DNA of 64,000 nt, taken from the NCBI RefSeq assembly GCF_002232035.1, contig NZ_NKXR01000010.1, forward strand, positions 1 through 64,000, read 5' to 3'. The notes beneath the pieces were generated by a model that had not been told where the DNA came from, did no database searches, and saw only the letters and a list, made by a program, of their open reading frames with translations. Made by a program: the position numbers and the translations under genes. Positions 19,673 to 28,180 of this stretch are shown here, piece by piece. Each line of letters begins with the position of its first letter. Positions within the stretch are counted from its first letter, which is position 1. The stretch comes from Collinsella sp. TF06-26. GTDB taxonomy: Bacteria; Actinomycetota; Coriobacteriia; Coriobacteriales; Coriobacteriaceae.

Positions 19673-20107
19673 ATGGATACCAAGCAGCAACTCGTCGATG
19701 CCCTCGCAGGCCTGGGCTCAACCATTACCGAAGCTATGGATGTCATCGAGGGCTTTGTCCCCTGCGGACATCCCGCCCTCACGGTATCGAACGCACTCGT
19801 CGCGCTGGACGTTGACGATGATGCAGCTCTCGCCCAGCAGCTTGAGACCGTCGAGGGCTTTATCGACCACGTGAGTGAGAACCGCGGCGTGGCCGCCTAC
19901 CACGGTATCGAGGTCGAGCTCGCGGGTCCCAAGGCCGATCTGTTCGCAGCAATCCGCGAGGTAGGCACCCTTATGCAGACCGCAGGCGTCAAGAACACCC
20001 AGGTCAACGAGTGGGTCTACCGCAGTCTGGCAGCACTCGACAGCTCCGACGAAAAGGCAGCCGAGCAGCTCGCAGAAAGTCCCGCCATCAAGGCCGAGCT
20101 TTTGTAA
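19673..20107 (+). CDS. Conserved-looking hypothetical protein, acidic
   Basis: A 144-residue soluble, acidic, helix-rich protein of unknown function. No signal peptide, membrane segment or catalytic motif is visible. It is supported as real by GAAAGGA eight bases before the ATG, by GC-rich codon use like its neighbours, and by a hairpin terminator at its end. A CGH motif (VPCGHPALT) near residue 30 is the only notable feature. Divergent from ssrA and convergent with the PIN gene. Confidence 0.75.
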   Translation: MDTKQQLVDALAGLGSTITEAMDVIEGFVPCGHPALTVSNALVALDVDDDAALAQQLETVEGFIDHVSENRGVAAYHGIEVELAGPKADLFAAIREVGTLMQTAGVKNTQVNEWVYRSLAALDSSDEKAAEQLAESPAIKAELL

Positions 20108-20116
20108 ATAGCAGAC

Positions 20117-20153
20117 GCGGGCCCCTTGGCGCATCGTCGTCCAAGAGGCCCGC
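20117..20153. terminator. Bidirectional hairpin terminator
   Basis: GCGGGCCCCTTGG pairs with CCAAGAGGCCCGC (one bulge) between two convergent genes. No long U-tract on either side. Confidence 0.6.
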
Positions 20154-20165
20154 AAACAGTTCGCG

Positions 20166-20660
20166 TCAACCGATTGCCGCGCCGCCGCATTCGGCCAAGG
20201 CAAGAATCGGCATCATTTGACGAGGTGTCTTTGCTGCAAGATCGGCATGTTCGAGCAGTTTTCGATCGTTGGTCACCAAGTAATCGACCTGGGCGCGTTT
20301 GCATGCGGCGAGTACCAAGTTGTCCTCGTAATCGCGATGGAGCGCTAAGTATTTGTCGGCCAGCCAAAGGTCCGACGCATCTGCACCCACGGCCGTGGCG
20401 TTTTCGGTCATGTTCCGAACAAACGCCAGCGCCGCATCGCCAATCGCGCGGGCAGAAGCCTCGCCGAGCGCTCCCCCGCTGGCAAGAACGCTGCGCTTCA
20501 GTTCGTGCTGTACAACATACAGTACGTCCTTGGCGATGTGCACCGGAAAGAACAGCAATGCCCCCGCCTCCGTCGCCTGCCCAATAAACGCACGCGCGGC
20601 AAGCGACTCGGCATGGTCGACGCAAAACGAATCAACCCATACGTTGGCATCCAAATGCAA
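20166..20660 (-). CDS. PIN-domain protein (VapC-like ribonuclease fold)
   Basis: About 164 residues. The N-terminal LDANVWVDSF has the first metal-binding Asp of PIN domains; DNLVLAACKRAQVDYLVTNDRKLL has the later Asp pair. These are magnesium-dependent RNases, often toxins, but no antitoxin gene is adjacent, so a toxin role is unproven. The start is uncertain: TTG at 20660 or 20654 fits the usual PIN beginning. The longer frame to 20723 runs through the upstream terminator hairpin and is unlikely. Confidence 0.72.
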   Translation of the reverse strand: MHLDANVWVDSFCVDHAESLAARAFIGQATEAGALLFFPVHIAKDVLYVVQHELKRSVLASGGALGEASARAIGDAALAFVRNMTENATAVGADASDLWLADKYLALHRDYEDNLVLAACKRAQVDYLVTNDRKLLEHADLAAKTPRQMMPILALAECGGAAIG

Positions 20661-20702
20661 AAGACCTGCGCCCGGACGACACCGATGCCGTCTGGGCGCA
20701 GG
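20659..20702 (-). terminator. Terminator of the metal ATPase operon
   Basis: On the minus strand CCTGCGCCCAGACG/CGTCCGGGCGCAGG folds with a ten-base loop and is followed by TCTTTTGC. It lies 27 bases past the ATPase stop, and its tail overlaps the putative PIN start. Confidence 0.75.
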
Positions 20703-20728
20703 CCAGATAACGTGGGCGAACACGTCTG

Positions 20729-22804
20729 CTAACGCAGGTACGCCTTTGCGTTGCCCAGGCTGTAGGCAATCGTCGAGCCGTTGTGCAGCAGCGACGACGC
20801 TTGCGGGGTAATCGCGCCGGTAATGCCCAGCGCCAGGAGCGCTGAGTTGGTGAGCATCACCTTAGAGTAGGAGCTCGTCAGACGATCAACGAGGCCCTGA
20901 CTCATGCGGCGCAGGCGCACGATCGCGGCAAGATCCGTATCGGTCAGGATGATGTCGGCAACCTCCTTGGCGATGTCGCTTCCGCCACCCATCGCCAAGC
21001 CCACGTCGGCCAAACCGAGCGCCGGCGAATCGTTGACACCGTCGCCCACCATGGCAACGTGGCGCCCCTCGCCCTTAATGCGCTCCACATACGCGTACTT
21101 GTCCTCGGGCAGCAGCTCGGCCTTAAACTCGTCGACCCCCGCCTCGCGAGCAATGCGCTCGGCCGTGCGCTCCGAGTCGCCCGTGAGCATAACGACATGC
21201 TTAACGCCCAACGCGTGCAGGTCGGCGATGGCCTCACGGACCCCGACCTTGAGCGGATCCTCGATGCCGAGCACGCCGACGACCTTTCCATCGACCGCCA
21301 GATACAGCGGCGACAGGCCCTGCATCTGGGACTCAATGCGCTCCTTAATGTCGGAATCGAGCTGCGCGCTCTCGTCCTCAAACACAAAGTGTGCCGAGCC
21401 GATAATCGCGCGACGCCCTTCGATGGACGAAGCAATACCATGCGCCACGATGTACTCGACCGCAGCATGGCGCTCGCGGTGCTCGAGCCCGCGCTCGCGG
21501 GCGGCGTTGACCACGGCACGCGCCACCGGATGCGGGAAATGCTCCTCCAGGCAGGCAGAAAGGCGCAGGACCTCGTCCTCGCTCCAGCCGTCGGTCGTCA
21601 GCACGCAAGCCAGGCGCGGCTGCGCCTCGGTGAGCGTGCCAGTCTTATCAAACACAATGGTGTCGGCCTTGGCAAACGACTCAAAGTATTTTGCGCCCTT
21701 GACCATGACGCCCATCTTGGCAGCATCGCTCATAGCGGTCATGACGGCGACGGAACCCGTGAGCTTGAGTGCGCACGAGTAGTCGACCATCAGCGCCGCT
21801 GAGGTCTTGATGAGGCTGCGGGTGGTAAGCGCGACCAGGCCCGCGAGCAGGAAGTTCCACGGGACGATCTTGTTAGCGAGGTCTTCCATGTGCGACTGGC
21901 CCTCGGACTTGAGCGAGTCGGCCGTCTGCACGAGCGAGACGATCGAGCGAAGCTTGGTCTGAGCCGTGTTGGCGCGCACGCGAACCAAGATGCTGCCGTC
22001 TTCCACGACGGTGCCGGCGAACACGTCGTCCCCTGCGCTGCGCTCGACGGCCAGCGGCTCGCCGGTCAGGGTCGCCTGGTTGACCATAGCACTCCCCTGC
22101 TCGACAACACCGTCGATGCAAATGGACATGCCAGTGCGCACGACGACCAGATCGCCGGGCTCAAGCTCGGTCGCGGCAACGCTTACCTCGGTGTCGCCGA
22201 CGACCTTTTGCGCCTTGTCGGGCACATCGAGCAGCGAGTTGATGAGCTCGTTTTCGCTCATGGCGCGCGTGTAGTCCTCGAGCAGCTCGCCCACGTTGAG
22301 CAGGAACATCGTCTGGCCAGCGGTGTCGACATCACGTTTGACGAACGAAATGCCGATGGCCGAAGCGTCGAGCACGGGAACGGTCAGGCGCGGCTGCGCG
22401 AGCTCGTGGAGGGCGGCACGCAAAAAGGCCATGTAACCGACCACGACAAACACCGCACGCAGAGGCGTCGGCAAGAACCAGCGGCGCGCGTAGTGGGCGC
22501 CGATAAGTGTGGCAAGATCCATGACGAGCTTGTGCTTGCGTGGCTCAAGCTGCATCACGTAACCCGTCTTTGCGTCGGCAATGGCCTGGGCATCGAGTGC
22601 GCCCAAGGCGTCGAGCACGCCCGCACGACACCGCTCGTCATATTCGAGTGCCATCTGGCCGATACGGCCATATACGCGCACCTTGTGCACGCCGTCGATA
22701 TCGCCGCTGAGCTTAAGAAGTGCATCGAGATCGCTCTCTGGCACAGGACCCGCCAATTGAAGACGGGTCCTGCCGGGGATCTCGCTAATAATCGAGAATC
22801 TCAT
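20729..22804 (-). CDS. P1B-like heavy-metal P-type ATPase with SCA in place of CPC
   Basis: A 691-residue membrane ATPase. It has the actuator loop TLTGEP, the phosphorylation site VFDKTGTLTE, the HP-like FPHPVARAV and the hinge VGDGVNDSPAL. The membrane metal-site motif, normally CPC or a variant, here reads DYSCALKLTG. An N-terminal region of about 80 residues resembles an HMA fold but lacks the CxxC pair. The metal is therefore unclear; copper should not be assumed. It follows the small DUF6110-type gene by 18 bases, and a DtxR-like dyad lies upstream of that gene. Export of a transition metal is the likely job. Confidence 0.88.
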   Translation of the reverse strand: MRFSIISEIPGRTRLQLAGPVPESDLDALLKLSGDIDGVHKVRVYGRIGQMALEYDERCRAGVLDALGALDAQAIADAKTGYVMQLEPRKHKLVMDLATLIGAHYARRWFLPTPLRAVFVVVGYMAFLRAALHELAQPRLTVPVLDASAIGISFVKRDVDTAGQTMFLLNVGELLEDYTRAMSENELINSLLDVPDKAQKVVGDTEVSVAATELEPGDLVVVRTGMSICIDGVVEQGSAMVNQATLTGEPLAVERSAGDDVFAGTVVEDGSILVRVRANTAQTKLRSIVSLVQTADSLKSEGQSHMEDLANKIVPWNFLLAGLVALTTRSLIKTSAALMVDYSCALKLTGSVAVMTAMSDAAKMGVMVKGAKYFESFAKADTIVFDKTGTLTEAQPRLACVLTTDGWSEDEVLRLSACLEEHFPHPVARAVVNAARERGLEHRERHAAVEYIVAHGIASSIEGRRAIIGSAHFVFEDESAQLDSDIKERIESQMQGLSPLYLAVDGKVVGVLGIEDPLKVGVREAIADLHALGVKHVVMLTGDSERTAERIAREAGVDEFKAELLPEDKYAYVERIKGEGRHVAMVGDGVNDSPALGLADVGLAMGGGSDIAKEVADIILTDTDLAAIVRLRRMSQGLVDRLTSSYSKVMLTNSALLALGITGAITPQASSLLHNGSTIAYSLGNAKAYLR

Positions 22805-22822
22805 AGTTTGTGCCTGGGAGCG

Positions 22823-23068
22823 TTACTCGGCTGCCTCGTCAGCAGCGGCCTCGCTCTGGGTGATGTAAGCAGCCTCGGCAACCATGTCGTCGACATTAGC
22901 CTTGGCCTGCTCGACCATGTCCTGGTAGCCGTTCTTGATGCGCATACCGCACGCAATACCCTGCACGCAGGCATTCTTGACCGGAGCGCTGGTAAGCAGC
23001 TTGATGCCGGCCGTGCCAAGCAGAAAACCGCCACCGACAAGCAGGGTATTGAACGTCGACTTCTTCAT
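22823..23068 (-). CDS. Small DUF6110-type protein paired with the metal ATPase
   Basis: An 81-residue protein beginning MKKSTFNTLLVGGGFLLGTA, a hydrophobic N-terminal helix with glycines, then an amphipathic helical region and an acidic Ala/Glu tail. This pattern matches the small DUF6110 family that sits beside P-type metal ATPases; role unknown, perhaps an accessory or metal-handling subunit. GGGAG precedes the ATG at 23068. It is first in a two-gene operon with the ATPase. Confidence 0.78.
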   Translation of the reverse strand: MKKSTFNTLLVGGGFLLGTAGIKLLTSAPVKNACVQGIACGMRIKNGYQDMVEQAKANVDDMVAEAAYITQSEAAADEAAE

Positions 23069-23176
23069 GTTGCTTCTCCCTTTTGCCGCATCGGACGCGG
23101 CACGGTGCCTCAGCACCCGAGTAAACAAGTTTGCTCGAGCACACTTTTGAAATATCTCAATTTTATCTAACTATCT

Positions 23177-23196
23177 AGGTCAGCCATGGCTAACCT
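23177..23196. promoter_or_regulatory. 20-bp dyad, DtxR/IdeR-like half sites
   Basis: AGGTCAGCCATGGCTAACCT is palindromic except at one position per arm. Half sites TAGGTCAG and CTAACCTT resemble DtxR/IdeR halves (TTAGGTTAG/CTAACCTAA) but are spaced by six bases instead of one. On the minus strand GATAAAAT lies just downstream as a candidate -10, so the dyad overlaps the probable promoter of the metal ATPase operon. Metal-dependent regulation is inferred. Confidence 0.5.
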
Positions 23197-23235
23197 TTTG
23201 AAAATTAACGATGCGGAGTAACCGATTGTCAATGT

Positions 23236-23258
23236 GACAAAGGGACTGTCCCTTTGTC
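23236..23258. terminator. Perfect 23-nt palindrome after ABC exporter
   Basis: GACAAAGGGAC-T-GTCCCTTTGTC lies immediately past the stop of the ABC gene at 23264. It may end that transcript; it shares ACAAAGG/CCTTTGT with the hairpin family described at 31938, 42597, 43557 and 45125. Confidence 0.6.
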
Positions 23259-23263
23259 CCTTC

Positions 23264-25021
23264 TTACAACTGCCAGGTAGCTGCTTCCTTTTGCAGCGCA
23301 ACCATGCGGGCGAATTCTCCGCCGGCCGCTTTGAGTTGCGCCGGAGCGCCCTGCTCGGCAACCACACCATCCTTGAGTACAACGATTTTGTCGGCATTTT
23401 CCACCGTACGCATACGGTGGGCGATCACGATAACCGTCTTGCCCGCGAGCAGGCGGGAGAGCGCCTGCTGCACCACGGTCTCGTTCTCTACGTCCAAGCT
23501 CGCCGTCGCCTCATCCAGCAACACGATCGGCGCGTCTTTGAGCAGCGCGCGGGCGATGGAGATGCGCTGACGCTCGCCACCGGACAGCTTGGAGCCGTTC
23601 TCGCCGATCATGGTGTCGTAGCCCTGCGGCATGCGGCTTACAAACTCGTCGCAGTTGGCGGCACGCGCGGCAGCAAGCACTTCCTCATCGGTGGCATCGC
23701 GACGACCAAGACGGATGTTTCCCATCACCGTGTCGTCAAAGAGCAGCACGTCTTGGAACACAATGGCGTAGTCGCGCAGCAGCACCTCGGGGTCCACGCT
23801 CGCAACGTCCACGCCGCCCACGGTGACCGTGCCTTCGGTGGCGTCCCAAAAGCGCGCGGCCAGGCGGCTCACCGTGGACTTACCGGAGCCCGAAGGACCG
23901 ACCAGTGCCGTGACCTCGCCTTCCTTGGCGGTAAAGCTCACGTCGGTAAGAACTTTCTCGCCGGCGCGGCCGTCCTCGCCCGCACCATAGCCAAATGCCA
24001 CGTGATCGAACACCACGTCATGGCCCACGGGCTCAAACTGCTCGCTGCCCCGCGCCACGGGCTCCTCCATGATGGAACGCATGCGCTTGGCAGACGACTC
24101 GGCAGCAAACAGCTCAGACATTAACATTAACGCCTGGTCAAAAGGCGCATAGATGCGGCTCACCATAAGCAGGAAGGCAAACATCACCAAAAAGTCGACC
24201 TGGCCGGAGGCGACCATCGCAGCGCCCGTGACCAACGTGGTGGCAATCCCCAGGCGCAGGATGGCAAAGGCGGAGTTGACCAAAAGCCCATTGGCGAGCT
24301 CGCCTTTGGTGGTCTCGCGCTCCTCGGCATCGATCACGGCGTTGAGCCCCTCAAGATAATGAGCCTCCTGGTTGGTGGCGCGGATCTCGCACACGCAGTC
24401 GAGCGTCTCCTGGATCGCCTCGGTAACCTTGACCTTCTCGGCGCGCACATGGTCGAACACCGGGGTCATGGGGCCGCGTGTCAGATACAGCATGGCAAAG
24501 GCCACGGGCACGCTCCAAAACGCCGCGATCGCCAGCTGCCAGCAAAAGAACAGCGACGCCACGAACACAATGGCGCTTGCGATGATGGCACCCCAAAGCT
24601 CTCCCAGCACGTGGCTGTAGGCGTGCTCCATGGCCTGGACGTCGCCCATGATGGTCTCGGTTAAATCGGCCAGATCACGACGGCCAAAAAACGACAGCGG
24701 CAGCTTGCGCAAGCGCTCGGCAATCTCCATACGCTGCTTGCCGCACTCCTCGTAAAAGATGCAGTAGGTGTAGTAATACTGCTGCCAGTTAGAGGCAAAG
24801 AGCAACACGAAAAAGACCAGGAGGCCGCCCACAATCGGCAGGGCATCCGGCAGGTCGGCACCGGTGGCGAGATGTTCGACAAAACCGGCCATGACCAGGA
24901 ACAATAAGCCCATGCCGGCCATGGTAATGAGATTGGTGAGCGCGGTCCAGAAAATGCCGCGTTTTACGCCGGCGACGCCTTTATCGGATAGGAAATACTT
25001 CTTTTGGAATGAGGCGAACAT
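23264..25021 (-). CDS. ABC exporter half-transporter (subunit 2)
   Basis: A 585-residue fused membrane and ATPase protein. About six membrane helices occupy residues 20-300; the nucleotide domain has Walker A GPSGSGKST, signature LSGGERQRISIA and Walker B IVLLDEATAS with catalytic Glu. It abuts the next ABC gene directly (stop and start separated by no bases), so the two probably form a heterodimeric exporter. Substrate unknown; the divergent AraC-type regulator suggests response to a small molecule or siderophore-like compound, which is inference. Confidence 0.92.
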   Translation of the reverse strand: MFASFQKKYFLSDKGVAGVKRGIFWTALTNLITMAGMGLLFLVMAGFVEHLATGADLPDALPIVGGLLVFFVLLFASNWQQYYYTYCIFYEECGKQRMEIAERLRKLPLSFFGRRDLADLTETIMGDVQAMEHAYSHVLGELWGAIIASAIVFVASLFFCWQLAIAAFWSVPVAFAMLYLTRGPMTPVFDHVRAEKVKVTEAIQETLDCVCEIRATNQEAHYLEGLNAVIDAEERETTKGELANGLLVNSAFAILRLGIATTLVTGAAMVASGQVDFLVMFAFLLMVSRIYAPFDQALMLMSELFAAESSAKRMRSIMEEPVARGSEQFEPVGHDVVFDHVAFGYGAGEDGRAGEKVLTDVSFTAKEGEVTALVGPSGSGKSTVSRLAARFWDATEGTVTVGGVDVASVDPEVLLRDYAIVFQDVLLFDDTVMGNIRLGRRDATDEEVLAAARAANCDEFVSRMPQGYDTMIGENGSKLSGGERQRISIARALLKDAPIVLLDEATASLDVENETVVQQALSRLLAGKTVIVIAHRMRTVENADKIVVLKDGVVAEQGAPAQLKAAGGEFARMVALQKEAATWQL

Positions 25022-26845
25022 TTAGGCCTCGCCTCCCTTCGTGACGGCGGCATCTGCGGCGGCAGTGATCTTCCAGCTCGCGGCCTGTTCGTATTCGGCC
25101 CACATCTTGGCATACAGCCCCTCTTGGGACAGCAACTCGGCATGGGTGCCGGCCTCCTGCACGCTACCTTGATTGAGCACCACGATCTTGTCGGCCCCCA
25201 CTACAGTCGAGAGTCGGTGCGCAATCATAATGACCGTGCGACCCGCCGCCAGCTTGCTAAAGGCGCGCTGGATGAGCGCCTCGTTCTCGGGGTCGGCAAA
25301 CGCCGTGGCCTCATCGAGCACCACGATAGGCGCGTCTTTAAGGATCGCGCGGGCGAGTGCTACGCGCTGCACCTCGCCGCCCGAAAGATATGCCCCTCCA
25401 GCACCGAGCATGGTGTTAATACCCTGCGGGAGCTTGGCCACAATGTCGTCGCACTGAGCTGCGGAGAGGGCCGCACGCACTTCGTCGTCAGTGGCCGTGG
25501 GCTTGGAGGCACGCACGTTATCGGCAAGTGTTTGCCGGAACAGCTGGTTGGTCTGGAACACGAAGGCAACCTGGTCCATAAGCTCGTGCGGGTCCATGTC
25601 GCGAACGTCCACACCGCCTACGAGCACTCGACCCGAAGAAACATCCCAAAAACGCGGAATCAGGCTTGCGCAGGTTGACTTACCGCCGCCCGAGGGACCC
25701 ACCAGGGCGAGGGTGCTACCCGCGGAAACGTTAAAGCTCACATGGCTAACGGCAGGTGCTTCGGCACCCTCGTACGTAAAGCTCACGTCCTCAAATCGCA
25801 CGTCGCCGCCGGCAGGGTGCTTGGGTTGCGCGGGCACGGAGAGCCGCTTGGAATCCATGACGCTTCGAATTCGAGCCAGCGAATCGGCACTCATCTGAGA
25901 GGCCTCGCCCACAAACATGAGCTTGGTCATGGCCGTCGGTACCACGGCCGAAAATATCGCGTAAAACGTGAAGTTGGCCATAAAATGCGCGAAGTCCTTC
26001 TCGCCCGGCGCCAACAGCAACGCCACGGGCAACAGGAATGTCACAAGACCATTGAGCGCGGTAAGGTTGAGTACCTGCGGACCTCGGCAAAACGTGCCCG
26101 CATAGCTTTGTGCCATGTCGGCGTATTCGGCGATCGCGTCGTGGAACGCCTTAAAGGAATAGACCGTCTGCTGAAACACCTTGACCACGGGAATGCCGCG
26201 TACGTATTCGGTACCGGTCTTGTTCATCTTGACCAGCGCGCCCATGTAGGCCTTCATGAACTCGGCGCCCTTGCCGCTCATCATGGTGGCCATGGCGCCA
26301 AGCGAAACGGCGACCGAGATAAGGCATGCCGCGCCCAAGCGCCAATCGAGGGCGAAAAGCAGCACGAGCAGACCTGCGACCATGGCGGTGGCGCCGGCGA
26401 TATCGGGTAGCATGTGCGCGAGCAGGGTCTCGGTGGAGGCGGCGCATCCGTCTACGATACGGCGCAGCTCACCGGTGGCGTGTGTGTCAAAGTAGCCAAG
26501 CGGCAGCTTAAGCAGGTGCTCGCTCGTAGTCTTGCGGATATTGGACGCGCAGCGAAACGCAGACAGGTGCGTGCACATGAGCCCCACGAAATAGACCACG
26601 ATGCTTGCCAGCGCAAACCCCACGGCCCACCAGCCATACGTCGCGATGTCGCAGGCTTCGCTCCAGTTAGGTGCCACGGCGATCAGATCGCGCGCGACAA
26701 GCCAAATGCACACGTACGGGCCAAAGCTCAGCAGCTGCGAGAACGCCGAGAGGGCCATGCCCAAATACGTTAGGAATTTACGGTCACCGGCATATGCAAG
26801 CAGCTCGCCGATGCCGCCACCCTCCTTTTTTGATCCCTTTGCCAT
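25022..26845 (-). CDS. ABC exporter half-transporter (subunit 1)
   Basis: A 607-residue half transporter, first of the pair. Membrane helices lie within residues 25-330, then Walker A GPSGGGKST, signature LSGGEVQRVALA and Walker B VVLDEATAF. The ATG at 26845 has AAAGGA upstream; a frame extending to 27163 runs under the divergent regulator and is not credible. Both ATPase sites in the pair keep the catalytic Glu, so an inactive degenerate site is not evident. Probably expressed from the 115-bp divergent promoter region shared with the AraC gene. Confidence 0.92.
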   Translation of the reverse strand: MAKGSKKEGGGIGELLAYAGDRKFLTYLGMALSAFSQLLSFGPYVCIWLVARDLIAVAPNWSEACDIATYGWWAVGFALASIVVYFVGLMCTHLSAFRCASNIRKTTSEHLLKLPLGYFDTHATGELRRIVDGCAASTETLLAHMLPDIAGATAMVAGLLVLLFALDWRLGAACLISVAVSLGAMATMMSGKGAEFMKAYMGALVKMNKTGTEYVRGIPVVKVFQQTVYSFKAFHDAIAEYADMAQSYAGTFCRGPQVLNLTALNGLVTFLLPVALLLAPGEKDFAHFMANFTFYAIFSAVVPTAMTKLMFVGEASQMSADSLARIRSVMDSKRLSVPAQPKHPAGGDVRFEDVSFTYEGAEAPAVSHVSFNVSAGSTLALVGPSGGGKSTCASLIPRFWDVSSGRVLVGGVDVRDMDPHELMDQVAFVFQTNQLFRQTLADNVRASKPTATDDEVRAALSAAQCDDIVAKLPQGINTMLGAGGAYLSGGEVQRVALARAILKDAPIVVLDEATAFADPENEALIQRAFSKLAAGRTVIMIAHRLSTVVGADKIVVLNQGSVQEAGTHAELLSQEGLYAKMWAEYEQAASWKITAAADAAVTKGGEA

Positions 26846-26959
26846 GAGATTCCTTTCTAACGGCTTGAGAGTTAACCTTAAGAAACTTATCATTGGCGTG
26901 TTAGCCGAGGCACACAATTGAGCCAGGCGTGGACGTTTCCGCAAAGGAAGGGGACGCTT

Positions 26960-27964
26960 TTGAAAATGCGGCGGGCAGCAACCGATATAACCGAGCTCTA
27001 CGCACCGCAGTTTGAGCAGTTTGGCCTGCAACTTTCCGGCAAGGGCGCCGTCTTTACCGGTGAGGTGGCAAACGATCGGACGCACGGACGCGCATGGATC
27101 ATGCCCCTCTCCCCCACTTGCATCGTCATGGAGCATTTCATTACCCCGATGCACAACATGCACCTAGCCGAATACACGCCCGAACCGTACGCGTGCGTGA
27201 GCGAGGTCAGCGCGCCCACGCTCATGTGCATGCCCGAAGCCGGCATAACGCCTGCGAACCTCAAGCCGCTGCGTGGGCCGTGGCCGAGCAGCGCAGTCTG
27301 CAGCTTTATCCAAGACAGCTGCGGCGAGGAGCTAAGCCCGCTGTTTGCAGGGCAGCTCTACCACTCGCGCTCGGTCCTCTTTTTGCCCGGTTATTTTGAC
27401 GAGTTGGAGCATCGCTATCCCGCCGAGTTTGCGGGGGTCTTTGAGGCGTTTGCCGAGTCGTGGCACGAGGAGGCAGCATCTGCCATCTGCCACACACTAC
27501 GTCGAATCAACGAGGACCGCGCTCGCGCCGTAGGCGGACACGTCTATATGCAAGGCATCGTGGAGACCATGGTCGCGGAGCTCGCCTGTTCGCGCGCGGC
27601 CCACAAGCAGGCGCAGCAGGCGGCAGACACACGCGCCAGCGTGACCATTGCCGAAGAAGCAACGGCGATGATTGAGTGCGAGCTCGACAAAGGCAGACGC
27701 GTGGGTATCAACGAGGTGGCCGAGAGGCTCTACACAAGCCGCTCCAAACTATGCGCCACCTTTAAGGCCCAAACTGGCGAGTCCCTGGGCGCCTACATTC
27801 GCAGACGCCGTATGGAGCGAGCACAGGACCTTTTGGCCGATAGCGCGCTCACGATAGCGCAGGTGGCAGAGCGTCTAGGCTACCCTCAGCAGGCCGCCTT
27901 CACCCAAGCCTTCAAGCAACACAGCGGCACCACCCCCACCGCTTGGCGCTCCCAACATATATAA
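26960..27964 (+). CDS. AraC family transcriptional regulator
   Basis: About 334 residues. The C-terminal 90 residues hold the double helix-turn-helix of AraC/XylS: GINEVAERLYTSRSKLCATFK and ALTIAQVAERLGYPQQAAFTQAFK (given in parts), with the RRRRMERAQDLL linker. The N-terminal 230 residues are an unassigned sensor domain. Start chosen at TTG 26960, seven bases after GGAAGGGG; ATG at 26966 is nearly as likely. Divergent from the ABC exporter, which it probably controls. Confidence 0.87.
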   Translation: MKMRRAATDITELYAPQFEQFGLQLSGKGAVFTGEVANDRTHGRAWIMPLSPTCIVMEHFITPMHNMHLAEYTPEPYACVSEVSAPTLMCMPEAGITPANLKPLRGPWPSSAVCSFIQDSCGEELSPLFAGQLYHSRSVLFLPGYFDELEHRYPAEFAGVFEAFAESWHEEAASAICHTLRRINEDRARAVGGHVYMQGIVETMVAELACSRAAHKQAQQAADTRASVTIAEEATAMIECELDKGRRVGINEVAERLYTSRSKLCATFKAQTGESLGAYIRRRRMERAQDLLADSALTIAQVAERLGYPQQAAFTQAFKQHSGTTPTAWRSQHI

Positions 27965-28041
27965 AGAATGAAGGCGCCAACGGCACCCTCATTCACTCTA
28001 TTCCATTCAGCCCCGCCTGACCCGAACGGCCGAGTCGTCAC

Positions 28042-28177
28042 GGAACCGAGGGGCCGGGCGCAGGGCCTTGCCTCTCAATGAGTTCCGCACGAACAGGAGG
28101 CGCCAGTGGCGCCTCCGTCGTGAGTCAGGACTGTCCGAAATTGAGAAGCAAGGCCCTGCGCCCGGCCCCTCGGTTCC
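28042..28177. repeat. Nested inverted-repeat element, copy 2
   Basis: Outer arms of 37 bp with one mismatch (28042-28078, 28141-28177) enclose 62 bases. The inner stem GGAGGCGCC/GGCGCCTCC (28096-28104, 28108-28116) is flanked by GAGTTCCGCACGA and GAGTCAGGACTGTCCGA, exactly as in copy 1 but on the plus strand. A short CACGA/TCGTG helix adds another layer. The right arm ends three bases from the gatB stop; the left begins 78 bases after the AraC stop. Confidence 0.85.
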
Positions 28178-28180
28178 CGT

